DNA of 64,000 nt from assembly GCF_011742925.1 (NCBI RefSeq), contig NZ_WAEL01000003.1, positions 1-64,000 on the forward strand, written 5' to 3'. Of this stretch, positions 35,653 through 44,745 are shown piece by piece. The notes beneath the pieces are model-generated. The model did not search any database and was not told the origin of the DNA. It saw only the letters and a program-made list of their open reading frames with translations. The DNA comes from Fibrivirga algicola. GTDB taxonomy: Bacteria > Bacteroidota > Bacteroidia > Cytophagales > Spirosomataceae. The position numbers and the translations under genes are program-made. Position 1 is the stretch's first letter, and each line of letters starts with the position of its first letter.

Positions 35653-36894
35653 ATGAGTCTACCATTACGTTACAGTCTTTCTTTTCTGGGTTTATTGCTG
35701 CTACCAGGCGCAGCTGTGCAGGCTCAAGCTGATGCTGACAGTCTGAATCGCCCGGCACAGGTTGACGCCTATGACCTGGCCAAAAAGTGGTTCAACCTAT
35801 CGCTGTCCCCCACATCTGATGCCGGACTGGGCACCAAACCGCAGTGGGCCGTCTTGCCTTCGCTAAACTACCAGCCAGCTACGGGTATTGCCGCCGGGGT
35901 TATTCTTACCTCCTCGTTCTATCCGAAAGATACACCACGTACCCGCCTGTCGACGGTTCATCTATATGGTGGTTACTCGCAGTTCAATCAGGTGTTGGCG
36001 ACAGCGCTGGGTAACCTCTGGACTAAAGAGCACCGATTCAATATACAATTGGACTGGCGCTTTTATAATTTTCCTACAACAACCTACGGGCTCGGCAACT
36101 ACTCGCAGCTAGCCAACGCCAGCGATGTCGATTACAATCATGTCCGGTTGCACCAAACAGTGTACAAAGCCATCTCCAGCGATTACATGGTGGGGATCGG
36201 CTACATGCTCGATCGCCATTTCGATGTCCTGAACCCCCAGCCGAACGGGCTTGTCACTGATTTTGCCCGGTACGGGTTGAACCGGCAGTCTACATCGTCG
36301 GGTCTGGTAGGCGGCATACTGCGCGACCGACGCAACAACCCCAACAACCCCGAAGGCGGGTCGTACCTGCTGGCTCAGTATCGAGTGTATCCTCATGAGT
36401 TGGGCAACACAACTACGTACCAGGCGGTGTATGTCGACTACCGAAAATACATTCCGCTGGGCGGACGACTGGAAAAGCAGGTAGCGCTCTGGAGCTTCAA
36501 TTGGGTCACTTTCGGAGGAAACGCCCCTTATCTGGACTTACCCTCGACGGGTTGGGACACGTACAACAACACAGGCCGCGGCTATGCGATGGGGCGGCTT
36601 CGTGGTCCATCGATCCATTACGCCGAGGCTGAATACCGCACTCAGCTACTGGCGAATGGCTTACTGGGGGCGGTCTTCTTCGCTAACGCCCAAACGATCG
36701 GCCCGTGGCCCGACAACGCGCCAGCGGGTTTCGAAACCAACACACTGGCTCATCAACTGCACGTGTGGCCCGGCGTTGGCGGCGGCCTACGGGTAAAAGT
36801 CAACAAAAACGCCCGCACCAATTTAGCCATCGATTATGGCTTCGGCGCGGGCGGATCAAAAGGGTTGTATTTTAACCTGAATGAGGTGTTCTGA
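35653..36894 (+). CDS. Omp85-superfamily outer-membrane barrel (surface antigen family)
   Basis: A 413-residue outer-membrane protein with signal peptide to about residue 25 (AVQAQ). It is mostly alternating beta strands. The segment GRGYAMGRLRGPSIHYAEAEYR near 305-326 matches the conserved L6-loop motif (RGYxxGRxR) of Omp85/D15 barrels, and the C-terminal strand ends in Phe (LNEVF), the outer-membrane insertion signal. There is no room for POTRA domains, so this is a short stand-alone barrel as in many Bacteroidota. The substrate or role is not evident. Confidence 0.78.
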   Translation: MSLPLRYSLSFLGLLLLPGAAVQAQADADSLNRPAQVDAYDLAKKWFNLSLSPTSDAGLGTKPQWAVLPSLNYQPATGIAAGVILTSSFYPKDTPRTRLSTVHLYGGYSQFNQVLATALGNLWTKEHRFNIQLDWRFYNFPTTTYGLGNYSQLANASDVDYNHVRLHQTVYKAISSDYMVGIGYMLDRHFDVLNPQPNGLVTDFARYGLNRQSTSSGLVGGILRDRRNNPNNPEGGSYLLAQYRVYPHELGNTTTYQAVYVDYRKYIPLGGRLEKQVALWSFNWVTFGGNAPYLDLPSTGWDTYNNTGRGYAMGRLRGPSIHYAEAEYRTQLLANGLLGAVFFANAQTIGPWPDNAPAGFETNTLAHQLHVWPGVGGGLRVKVNKNARTNLAIDYGFGAGGSKGLYFNLNEVF

Positions 36895-36906
36895 GCAGGT
36901 ACGTAC

Positions 36907-37950
36907 CTACGCCATCACGTTCCAGAGGCGGGCGGGGGCCTGCTTATTCTTGAGTTTGTGCTCGCCCACGCTTTCGCACTGGAACGACTCTTTCACTTTT
37001 TCGTAGCACACTTCGGTGATCAGAATCTGCCCTGCTTGCGCAGTTGATTGGAGACGGGAGGCTGTGTTTACCACGTCGCCAATCACGGTGTAGTCGAGGC
37101 GGCGCAACGCTACCGAACCGATATTTCCTGACACCACTTCGCCGCTATTAATCCCAATCGACACTTCGGGCTGATACGGTTTCCCTGACAACTCTTCCTG
37201 GATGTTCTGAATTTGGGCGCGGATAGCCAGGCTGGTTTCAATGGCCCGGTCGAGGTGGTATTCGCCCTGGAAAACGGCCATAACAGCATCACCCATGAAC
37301 TTATCGACGTACCCACCCTGGCCCAGGATTTCCTTCACCATCACATCAAAATACTTGTTGATCAAGCTAACTACAGTAGCTGCCGTTTCACGCTCTGCGA
37401 TGGCGGTGAAGCTACAGATATCGACAAACAGGATGGTGGCGGTGGTGGTTTCAGAGGCGGTCAGCGATTGCTCAAAACCTGATTTGGTCATGAACTTCAA
37501 CACACTTTCGTCTACGTACATGCGGAGGATGTTGTTCTCTTTCACCGCCTGCACGGTCTGCCGCAGGTCACTTACATGCTGAATGGTCTTCAACATGGTC
37601 AATTCAAGGTCTTCAAAATTAACGGGCTTGCAGACGAAATCGTAGGCACCCCGGTTCATGGCCATCCTGATATTCTCCATATCGCCATACGCTGACACCA
37701 TTACTGCTTTCAAAATAGGGTTGAATTCCGCCATTTTGACCAGCAGCGTCAGCCCGTCCATTTCGGGCATATTGATATCAGCCAGTACTACGTCAATGTC
37801 GGGTTCACGTTGCAGTACAGCCATGGCCTCATTGCCATTATGGGCAAACGAAAACTCGTATTTCTGTTCACGAATCTGCTTCCGAAATTTCTGCTTGATC
37901 AGCAGCTCGAGATCGGGTTCATCATCAACGACAAGGATTTTTGCTTTCAT
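36907..37950 (-). CDS. Response regulator with class III adenylate/guanylate cyclase output
   Basis: A 347-residue two-domain protein. The receiver domain covers residues 1-125 (DDEP near 9, phospho-acceptor Asp in [12 protein letters not shown] near 55, Lys in CKPVNFE near 108). A short helical linker follows, then a class III cyclase domain from about 168. The cyclase has the metal-binding Asp residues of [10 protein letters not shown] and [14 protein letters not shown], and the purine-side Lys in VDKFMGD and Thr in [15 protein letters not shown] favour ATP over GTP. It would make cAMP in response to phosphorylation. No cognate kinase gene is adjacent. Confidence 0.85.
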   Translation of the reverse strand: MKAKILVVDDEPDLELLIKQKFRKQIREQKYEFSFAHNGNEAMAVLQREPDIDVVLADINMPEMDGLTLLVKMAEFNPILKAVMVSAYGDMENIRMAMNRGAYDFVCKPVNFEDLELTMLKTIQHVSDLRQTVQAVKENNILRMYVDESVLKFMTKSGFEQSLTASETTTATILFVDICSFTAIAERETAATVVSLINKYFDVMVKEILGQGGYVDKFMGDAVMAVFQGEYHLDRAIETSLAIRAQIQNIQEELSGKPYQPEVSIGINSGEVVSGNIGSVALRRLDYTVIGDVVNTASRLQSTAQAGQILITEVCYEKVKESFQCESVGEHKLKNKQAPARLWNVMA

Positions 37951-38078
37951 GCAGCAGGGCGTATTCGTTTCGTTGATAAAGTTAATCAGTAGGAAATAAA
38001 TTCAACTCCAAACGCGCAAAGGATAACGCAAAGGGCGCTTTAGCGGGATGAATGGCACGTAGCGACGAGCATTAATAA

Positions 38079-38181
38079 GGGCTATAACCCGGCACTATAT
38101 GCAGAATCACGGCAGTACAGAAATAGCGAACTAAGCTCTGTATACCGCCGTGATTCTGCGTATAGCGCCGGGTTATAGCCC
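38079..38181. repeat. Long inverted repeat downstream of htpG
   Basis: Arms 38079-38113 and 38147-38181 pair at 33 of 35 positions. A smaller stem (TACAGA/TCTGTA, 38116-38121 and 38137-38142) lies inside the loop. The right arm ends 18 bases from the htpG stop, so it can terminate htpG and separate it from the cyclase gene promoter. It is far longer than an ordinary terminator and lacks a strong T-run. Confidence 0.65.
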
Positions 38182-38199
38182 CTGTCTTCTTATAACACC

Positions 38200-40032
38200 T
38201 TATAACCCAGCCACGGTGCGTTTCACAAATGCGGTAAGGCTTGGTCCGGTCAGGCGATTTTGTGCCAGCAGGGCCAGATCGTACAATTGCTTAGCCAGGG
38301 TCTGCTGCGCCTCCCCTTCCAGGTTCAATACTTTCTGAGCCAGTGGGTGGTTAGCGTTGACGACCACGTTGTAGCCACCCGGCAGGTTACCGAACATATT
38401 CGCTTCGCCCGACAGCGCCGACATATCCTTCATGCGCCGCATGAACTCAGGCATAGTGATCGATACCGGCAGTTCGTCTGTCGGCAGCGATTCTACGTTC
38501 ACCATCAGCGTCTTGTCATTCAGCGTTTGCTCAAACGCCTCCTTCAACTTCGTTTTTTCGTCATCCGACAATACACTCTCATTGGCAATACCCGTATCGA
38601 TCAGTTTATCGAGCGTATCGGCGTCGACCCGCTTGAAGGTGGTTTTTTCCAGCTTCGATTCGAGAGCGTTGATAAAATGTGCGTCGATGATCGTATCCAG
38701 CAACAGCACATCGTAGCCCCGCCGCTTTGCCGACTCGATGTAGGCATCCTGCTGGTTGCGATCGGTTGTGTAAAGTACCACCACCTGCTCGCTCTTGTCG
38801 GTCTGGTTAGCCTGTACATGTTCGCGGTACTCGTTCAGGGTGTAATACGTACCTTCTGTGTTTTTTACCAACACAAAGTCTTTCGCCTTCTCATAGAACT
38901 TGTCGTCGCTCAGGATGCCATATTTAATGAACAGCCCAATGTCGTCGAACTTGGCTTCGAAACCGGCGCGATCAGCCTGGAACAGTTCGTTTAGCTTGTC
39001 GGCTACCTTCCGGGTAATATACCCGTTGATCTTCTTCACATTACTATCGGCCTGCAGGAAGCTCCGCGACACGTTCAGCGGAATGTCCGGCGAGTCGATA
39101 ACGCCGTGCAGCATCATCAGAAAATCAGGCACTACGTCTTTCACCTCGTCGGTGATAAACACCTGCCGGCTATAGAGCTGAATCTTCTCCCGCTTCATCT
39201 GGAACTTGTCGTTGTCCAGTTTAGGGAAGTAAAGCACACCCGTCAGGTTGAAGGGGTAGTCGACGTTGAGGTGAATCCAGAACAGCGGCTCGGCCGACAT
39301 CGGGTATAATTCCCGGTAGAAGGTTTTGTAGTCTTCGTCGGTCAGGTCGTTGGGTGATTTCGTCCAGATGGGCGTGGCCCCATTGATCAGCGTCCCGTCA
39401 AACTCAACCGGAATAGGCAGGAACCGACCATATTTCTCCAGAATACCCTGAAGGCGATACTTGTCGAGAAATTCCTCCGAATCGGGGGCGATGTGCAGAA
39501 TAATGTCTGAACCCCGGTCTTCTTTTTCTGCCTCGGTCAGTTCATACTCCGTTGAGCCGTCGCATACCCAGCGCACCGCCTGCGCGCCCTCTTTATATGA
39601 CTTAGTGATGATCTCAACGTTCTCGGCCACCATAAACGCCGAATAGAAACCCAGGCCAAAATGGCCGATGATGTTGGTCTCTTCGCCGGTGTTCTTATCC
39701 TTGTATTTCTCGATGAATTCAGTGGCTCCCGAGAAGGCAATCTGATTGATGTATTTCTTCACCTCCTCGGCGGTCATACCAATGCCCCGGTCGCTGATGG
39801 TGATCGTTTTGGCTTCGGGATCAACCGACACCGTAATTTTCAGTTCGCCTATTTCCTGGCCGAATTCACCATAGGACGCTAGTTTCTGTAGTTTCTGGCT
39901 GGCATCGACCGCATTGCTGACCAACTCCCGCAGGAAAATCTCGTGGTCGGAATACAGGAATTTTTTAATAATCGGAAAGATATTTTCCGTGTGGATCGAA
40001 ATCTGACCTTTCTCGTTTTGTAATGTCTCCAT
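38200..40032 (-). CDS. htpG: HtpG, Hsp90-family chaperone
   Basis: Cytoplasmic Hsp90 chaperone of 610 residues, normal for bacteria. The N-terminal ATPase of the GHKL fold shows ELVSNAVDAS (Glu and Asn of the ATP site) near residues 36-45, ISDRGIGMT near 80 and GHFGLGFYSAF near 125. Middle and C-terminal domains follow (NVSRSFLQADSNVKKI near 325). The frame can start at a TTG two codons earlier, but ATG 40032 gives METLQNEKGQISIHTEN. It stands alone, with hairpins on both sides. Confidence 0.95.
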   Translation of the reverse strand: METLQNEKGQISIHTENIFPIIKKFLYSDHEIFLRELVSNAVDASQKLQKLASYGEFGQEIGELKITVSVDPEAKTITISDRGIGMTAEEVKKYINQIAFSGATEFIEKYKDKNTGEETNIIGHFGLGFYSAFMVAENVEIITKSYKEGAQAVRWVCDGSTEYELTEAEKEDRGSDIILHIAPDSEEFLDKYRLQGILEKYGRFLPIPVEFDGTLINGATPIWTKSPNDLTDEDYKTFYRELYPMSAEPLFWIHLNVDYPFNLTGVLYFPKLDNDKFQMKREKIQLYSRQVFITDEVKDVVPDFLMMLHGVIDSPDIPLNVSRSFLQADSNVKKINGYITRKVADKLNELFQADRAGFEAKFDDIGLFIKYGILSDDKFYEKAKDFVLVKNTEGTYYTLNEYREHVQANQTDKSEQVVVLYTTDRNQQDAYIESAKRRGYDVLLLDTIIDAHFINALESKLEKTTFKRVDADTLDKLIDTGIANESVLSDDEKTKLKEAFEQTLNDKTLMVNVESLPTDELPVSITMPEFMRRMKDMSALSGEANMFGNLPGGYNVVVNANHPLAQKVLNLEGEAQQTLAKQLYDLALLAQNRLTGPSLTAFVKRTVAGL

Positions 40033-40181
40033 GCTCAACGTGCGTTCTGAGTAACGGGTAAACTAAAGTGTATATAGTGTCTTCCAAAAGGCGTTCCAGT
40101 CGGGCGCGGTCTGTCAGATTGACAGCAACTAGTTCGTGAGTGGCCGGTCAGGTTAGTGGGAACGTACCTAGTCTAAATCAA

Positions 40182-40234
40182 CAAATGACACCGTTGGCAG
40201 CCTTTATCACAGGATATGCCAACAGTGTCATTTG
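40182..40234 (-). terminator. Hairpin downstream of the LysM gene
   Basis: CAAATGACACCGTTGGCA (40182-40199) pairs with 40217-40234 with one mismatch, leaving a 17-base loop. It lies 30 bases past the LysM stop on its strand and upstream of htpG. Termination is the simplest role. Confidence 0.6.
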
Positions 40235-40264
40235 AATTTACTGGTACCAGTACCGGCTTACCGG

Positions 40265-40981
40265 CTACTCTTTGCTTGGTAACGGAATAATGAGTTTTTC
40301 GCCCCGGGTGGCAATGTCTTTCGTTTTGTGGTTGGCTTTCATCAGGGCTTCTTTGCTCACCCCATATTTATCGGCCACTACGCGCAGCACGTCGCCCGCA
40401 CCAACGGTGTGAACGGCTTTCACTTTGACCCGTAGCTTCGTCACCCCTGATTTAACGCTGTTTTCGTCGACATCAGGATTCAGTGCTTTCAGGGTGCTCA
40501 GCTTCATATTCAACCGGTTGGCTACTCCGTAAAACGTCTCGCCATCACGCACGGTATAGGTCGACGAAGAGCCGCCCACCTTGGGAGCATCCGGTTTCTT
40601 CTCTGGCTTCACCTCCGGCTTAGCATCTTCTTTAACCGGCTTCTCGGCTTCTGCTACCTCTTCTTTACCTTCATTCTTGGCAACAGGCTCATCAGCGACA
40701 TCCTCATCGGGTGGTGCTGGGGCCTGCGACAGATCGACGGGGGCTGGTGTGGTACTGGTGTCGGCAAGCAGGGTTTCGGGGTTGTTATTCATGCCCGCCA
40801 ACGCCTGATCGGTTGTATCGAGTGGTACGCTCGTCAACTCTTTGGCATTACCCGTATCATCAGCCAGGCTATCATAACCAATGTAAAGCAGGGCGGCAAT
40901 TAGCCCCACCAGCACTACCAGCGTAATCAGCGGCAACGATGTGCTGGCTTTTTGTCGTTCATTTTGAGATGTTTCGGGCAT
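40265..40981 (-). CDS. Membrane-anchored protein with two LysM domains
   Basis: A 238-residue protein. A short cytoplasmic N-terminus and one membrane helix (about 17-38) are followed by a low-complexity linker rich in Lys, Glu and Pro (about 90-140) that could span the periplasm. Two LysM repeats come next: YTVRDGETFYGVANRLNMKLSTLKALN near 145-171 and HTVGAGDVLRVVADKYGVSKEALMKAN near 192-218. LysM domains bind peptidoglycan glycan chains, so it probably ties the inner membrane to the wall. It lies 18 bases after purE on the same strand. Confidence 0.82.
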   Translation of the reverse strand: MPETSQNERQKASTSLPLITLVVLVGLIAALLYIGYDSLADDTGNAKELTSVPLDTTDQALAGMNNNPETLLADTSTTPAPVDLSQAPAPPDEDVADEPVAKNEGKEEVAEAEKPVKEDAKPEVKPEKKPDAPKVGGSSSTYTVRDGETFYGVANRLNMKLSTLKALNPDVDENSVKSGVTKLRVKVKAVHTVGAGDVLRVVADKYGVSKEALMKANHKTKDIATRGEKLIIPLPSKE

Positions 40982-40999
40982 AGTACACTATAGATAAGG

Positions 41000-41479
41000 T
41001 CATTTTAACTGCTCGCTCATCTGGGCAACTTTCTCTTTCAATTCCTCTTTATACTCGGCTAGCCGCTTGGCAACGGCTTCGTCGGCCGTGGCGATGATCT
41101 GAGCGGCCAAAATACCAGCATTCTTAGCTCCATTGAGGGCTACTGTAGCTACAGGTACACCACCAGGCATCTGCAAAATTGACAATACCGAGTCCCAGCC
41201 ATCAATTGAGTTACTTGATTTAACAGGCACCCCAATGACAGGTAATATGGTCAATGAGGCCACCATACCGGGCAGGTGGGCAGCCCCACCAGCGCCAGCC
41301 ACAATGACACGTATCCCCCGGTCGCGGGCCGATTTGGCGTAGTCAAGCATTTTTTCGGGCGTGCGGTGAGCCGATACAATATCCATCTCCCAGGCTACCC
41401 CTAATTCCGTCAGCGCATCGGCGGCTTCCTGCATCACCGGACGGTCGGAGATGCTACCCATGATAATTCCTACTTTCAT
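41000..41479 (-). CDS. purE: PurE, N5-carboxyaminoimidazole ribonucleotide mutase
   Basis: Class I PurE of 159 residues. It moves the carboxylate of N5-CAIR to C4 to give CAIR in purine synthesis. Family marks: [13 protein letters not shown] at residues 8-20, SAHRTPEKM near 40-48 with the catalytic His, [12 protein letters not shown] near 66-77, and [21 protein letters not shown] near 95-115. No purK is next to it. The 18-base gap to the LysM gene suggests a shared transcript. Confidence 0.95.
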   Translation of the reverse strand: MKVGIIMGSISDRPVMQEAADALTELGVAWEMDIVSAHRTPEKMLDYAKSARDRGIRVIVAGAGGAAHLPGMVASLTILPVIGVPVKSSNSIDGWDSVLSILQMPGGVPVATVALNGAKNAGILAAQIIATADEAVAKRLAEYKEELKEKVAQMSEQLK

Positions 41480-41703
41480 TTACTGCGAAATAACGGACTT
41501 TACAGGCATTTAGGGCGTTTCTGGCTAAGTTTTTACTCAACGACTGGTAAGTGATGGCGCTTAACTGCCAAACAGGTATGACCAGTGCACTTTATTGCCT
41601 GAAAATAGAAGATTTAAACCAGCAGGTAGCCTTATGTCTCTACCCTACTAACCGATTAATACCCTATTAAAACCTGTAGGCAGAAACTGTAGTTTAACTT
41701 TTC

Positions 41704-42798
41704 ATGACAACAACTGAGTGGGGCTGGCTGCTTTATGGGGTGCTGATAACGGCCCTTTCCTTTATTCATCTACTGCGCATCGAATACTGGTGGGTACGTA
41801 TCTGGGATTTTCCACACACCCAACTGGCAGCACTAGCTGTTGTTGGTCTCATTGGCTGGGGCGTGTTTGTGCAGGTATATACCTGGCCGCTCTGGCTGGT
41901 ACCAGCTGGTCTCACCGCCGCCCTGCTTTACCAGGCGTGGCTATTTTGGCCATACACCTTTCTGCATCCCAGGCAGGTTGTCCGGCAGCAGTATCCGCGC
42001 GGAAAACGTGCGCAGGCCAAAACTGACCCCAATACGATCACACTACTGACGGCCAATGTGTTGATGACCAACACACAGTGCCCTAAAGTGCTTGACCTGG
42101 TACATAAGCACGATCCCGATCTGATCATGATCCTGGAAGCAAGTGCCCACTGGAAACAGGAGCTCTCACCCTTGGAGACCAGTTATCCATATCGAATCCT
42201 GTATCCGCAGGAGAATACCTATGGCATGCTGTTTTACTCGAAGTTGCCATTTAAACACCATGAACTACGTTTCCTGGTCGAAGAAGATATCCCCTCCATT
42301 TATGTACAGCTGGAGATGGAATCGGGTCAGTTGGTACACTTCTACGGTGTCCATCCGCAGCCACCCAGCCCAACTGAGCATTACCGGTCAACTGAACGCG
42401 ACGCCGAACTTGTACTGATTGGGCGGGAGGCCCGAAAGCAAACTGGTCCCGTGCTGGTAGCGGGCGACCTGAACGATGTAGCCTGGTCGCACACAACCCG
42501 GCTTTTTCAGCGTATCAGTGGTCTGTTCGATCCGCGTGTGGGCCGGGGATTGTACAGCACCTTTCACGCCCACTACTTCTTTCTGCGCTGGCCACTTGAT
42601 CACGTCTTTGTTTCGCATCACTTCCGGCTCCGTACCATCCGTCGATTACCCGCCTGCGGGTCCGACCACTTTCCTATTCTGGTTTCGTTTGTTTACAACC
42701 CTGACCCATCCCGCATTCAGGCTATTCCGGAACCAGAGGGTGATGATCAAAAAGAGGCCCAGGAGATTGTGGAGAAAAGCCGGGAAGCAACTGAATAA
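41704..42798 (+). CDS. Membrane-anchored endonuclease/exonuclease/phosphatase-family protein
   Basis: A 364-residue protein. Three membrane helices fill the first 85 residues. A catalytic EEP (DNase I-like) domain follows: LLTANVLMTN near 115, ILEAS near 143 with the metal-binding Glu, VHPQPP near 218, GDLNDVAWS near 258, and the terminal GSDHFPI near 320 with the Asp-His pair. The family covers nucleases, sphingomyelinase-type lipid hydrolases and phosphoinositide phosphatases. With its membrane anchor a lipid or envelope substrate is plausible but not shown. Confidence 0.82.
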   Translation: MTTTEWGWLLYGVLITALSFIHLLRIEYWWVRIWDFPHTQLAALAVVGLIGWGVFVQVYTWPLWLVPAGLTAALLYQAWLFWPYTFLHPRQVVRQQYPRGKRAQAKTDPNTITLLTANVLMTNTQCPKVLDLVHKHDPDLIMILEASAHWKQELSPLETSYPYRILYPQENTYGMLFYSKLPFKHHELRFLVEEDIPSIYVQLEMESGQLVHFYGVHPQPPSPTEHYRSTERDAELVLIGREARKQTGPVLVAGDLNDVAWSHTTRLFQRISGLFDPRVGRGLYSTFHAHYFFLRWPLDHVFVSHHFRLRTIRRLPACGSDHFPILVSFVYNPDPSRIQAIPEPEGDDQKEAQEIVEKSREATE

Positions 42799-42838
42799 TC
42801 CGGTAGAACTGAGTTATCAGTGATGTGGGTAGACTCCG

Positions 42839-44320
42839 TCACTGATAGTTGCTCAGCGCCGCTCGTGCCTTGTTATCAACGCTGTTTTTGTATTCGTGAC
42901 GCTTATAGCTAAGGGCTTTTTCGAACGCCTGTTTAGCCCTGGGTACGTTGCGCTGCTGCTGGTAGAGATACCCCAACTGCAGCGCCGACGTGGCGCCGAA
43001 CGACAGTTGACCGGGATCACTGAGAGCAATCGACCGTTCGAAGGCGGTAATGGCCGTGGGTACGTTTCCCAGGTGTTGATGAATCCGGCCCAGTCGATAG
43101 TGGTACTCCGCCCGCTCGGCCACGGTCTGAAAAGTTGCTTCGCTGACTGGCTTCAGGATAGCCAGTGCCTGGGACAGAAAACCTCCGTCAGATGCCAACC
43201 GGGCCTGCATCAATACACGCTGGCGTTCGGTTGGAAATTCCTTCAGGTACGTTTCCGCCATTTTTTGGGCAGCTTTATCGGCTTCTACGGTAGTACGACC
43301 TGCCGCCAGCACACGAGGTAGTTCAGCTCGGGCGCGCGTATCATCCCCTCCCAGCCAGTAGCACAGGAATCGCTTGTAATGACTGTCTTTTAGCAAATTC
43401 TGACCCCGATACTGGCTTAGAAACTGACCATAGTGAGTCAGCGCATTGGCATAGTTTCCTTTTTGAAGGTAAATATCCCCCAATAGATTCTCGACAACGG
43501 GCAGCCCCACATAGGCAGCGCCATTGGGACGAGTGGTCAGCCAGGCCAGGGCCTTTTCAGAATCAGCGTTTTTCATGGCCGTAGTAGCGGCAAAGAACCG
43601 GACCAGAAGATTGTCGGGCGAATCGGCCACAAACTGACTTAGGCTTACTTCGTCGGCTTTGGTGAAGCGAAGCACATACGCCCGAATCAGCAACTCAGCC
43701 AGACGCGCCTCGGTGCTGAAGGTTGAGTCGATTTGGGCACGTTGCAGGTTTGCTACCCCTTCCTGAATACTGCCACGCAGCCCCAGCAGGCGCGGCACCC
43801 AGGCATAACTGTCAGGCACCGACCCAATCATGACCTGCAACACCCCCAGCGATTTGTAGGTTGGCAGAAACGACGGAAATAACCGCTGATTTTCAGCCAG
43901 CAGCTTATACGCCTTAATGACATCCCAACTGGCGGCGGTTTCTTTTCCAAACTTGAGTTTAACGAACGCCCAGTGCAGCCGTACCTCAGCCAGTAGCAGG
44001 CGCCGATACGGCGAATTCCCGTCGAGTTCATCGATTTGGTCGAGCCGTTCCGCCTGTCGGGGTGTTAGCTGTTGCAACAGTTGGTCGTTGTCGGAGCTGA
44101 GCAATGCGATCATGTCAGCGTAATCAGAAACGAAAATCTGCAGCCCGTTGACGGGCGATCCCGGCTCAGCAGCCAACGCCTGACGGGCCGTGTGTACCCG
44201 GCCTTTAGTCAGGTCGGAATACGCCCGCCGTACGCCCGGTGTCCATCGGAAATCCTGCGTATACCCCGACAGTGGCCCAACCAGCAGCAGTACCAGGCTT
44301 AACAGCAATTGTTGCATCAT
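42839..44320 (-). CDS. Periplasmic tetratricopeptide-repeat protein
   Basis: A 493-residue protein with signal peptide to about residue 22 (GYTQ). It is otherwise alpha-helical with TPR units, clearest near 285-310 (VENLLGDIYLQKGNYANALTHYGQFL) and 405-475 (EYHYRLGRIHQHLGNVPTAITAFERSI, LQLGYLYQQQRNVPRAKQAFEKAL). TPRs form a protein-binding scaffold, and no enzyme motif is visible. The coding strand carries three ACGTACC words within about 300 bases near its 3' end. It converges on the EEP gene, 40 bases away. Confidence 0.75.
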   Translation of the reverse strand: MMQQLLLSLVLLLVGPLSGYTQDFRWTPGVRRAYSDLTKGRVHTARQALAAEPGSPVNGLQIFVSDYADMIALLSSDNDQLLQQLTPRQAERLDQIDELDGNSPYRRLLLAEVRLHWAFVKLKFGKETAASWDVIKAYKLLAENQRLFPSFLPTYKSLGVLQVMIGSVPDSYAWVPRLLGLRGSIQEGVANLQRAQIDSTFSTEARLAELLIRAYVLRFTKADEVSLSQFVADSPDNLLVRFFAATTAMKNADSEKALAWLTTRPNGAAYVGLPVVENLLGDIYLQKGNYANALTHYGQFLSQYRGQNLLKDSHYKRFLCYWLGGDDTRARAELPRVLAAGRTTVEADKAAQKMAETYLKEFPTERQRVLMQARLASDGGFLSQALAILKPVSEATFQTVAERAEYHYRLGRIHQHLGNVPTAITAFERSIALSDPGQLSFGATSALQLGYLYQQQRNVPRAKQAFEKALSYKRHEYKNSVDNKARAALSNYQ

Positions 44321-44492
44321 AGCACAAATCTACACCTGTATTACGCCGGATTTCTCCCTCAGTTTACCAGCCTCGTTTTGTTACTTAAGCCGAACAAATC
44401 GTCTCAACAGGAACAACGTACCTGTATTTTTTCAGTGCTTTTGGCTCACTGAAGCCGGCCAGATCAACATGCGACTATACTTACTTATTGGT

Positions 44493-44500
44493 TATATTTG
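44493..44500 (+). promoter_or_regulatory. Candidate -7 box of the small membrane protein gene
   Basis: TATATTTG matches TAnnTTTG exactly and lies 33 bases before the ATG at 44534. No clear -33 element is seen. Confidence 0.35.
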
Positions 44501-44533
44501 TCAAATACGTACCCATCAGATCAATTAACGTAC

Positions 44534-44743
44534 ATGAGTTTTTACCTGATTTTTTACGGGTTGCTAGTGTTCTTTTACGATTTCCTGGCACTCATTGGCC
44601 ATACGTCTTTATTGGGTATCAGTCAATTCCGTCGCATTCAGCAACAGATTGGCGATCGTCAGGCCCACTGGGTGCTTCGACTGTTGGCTTTGTTGCTGGT
44701 TACAGCAGGCCTCAGCGTACGCTATCGGTACCACCTGCCCTAA
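44534..44743 (+). CDS. Small membrane protein, unknown function
   Basis: A 69-residue protein with two hydrophobic segments (about 2-22 and 47-61) separated by a basic, polar stretch (RRIQQQIGDRQ). I do not recognise a family. It is supported as a gene by its composition, the ATG start and a matching -7 box upstream. The upstream in-frame ATG at 44498 would add 12 polar residues. It ends 2 bases before the convergent DUF481 gene. Confidence 0.5.
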   Translation: MSFYLIFYGLLVFFYDFLALIGHTSLLGISQFRRIQQQIGDRQAHWVLRLLALLLVTAGLSVRYRYHLP

Positions 44744-44745
44744 TT

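Noticed and set aside
38079-38181. tRNA or other structured RNA gene
   Set aside because: There is no CCA-proximal T-arm motif, no anticodon arm and no cloverleaf; it is a simple long stem.
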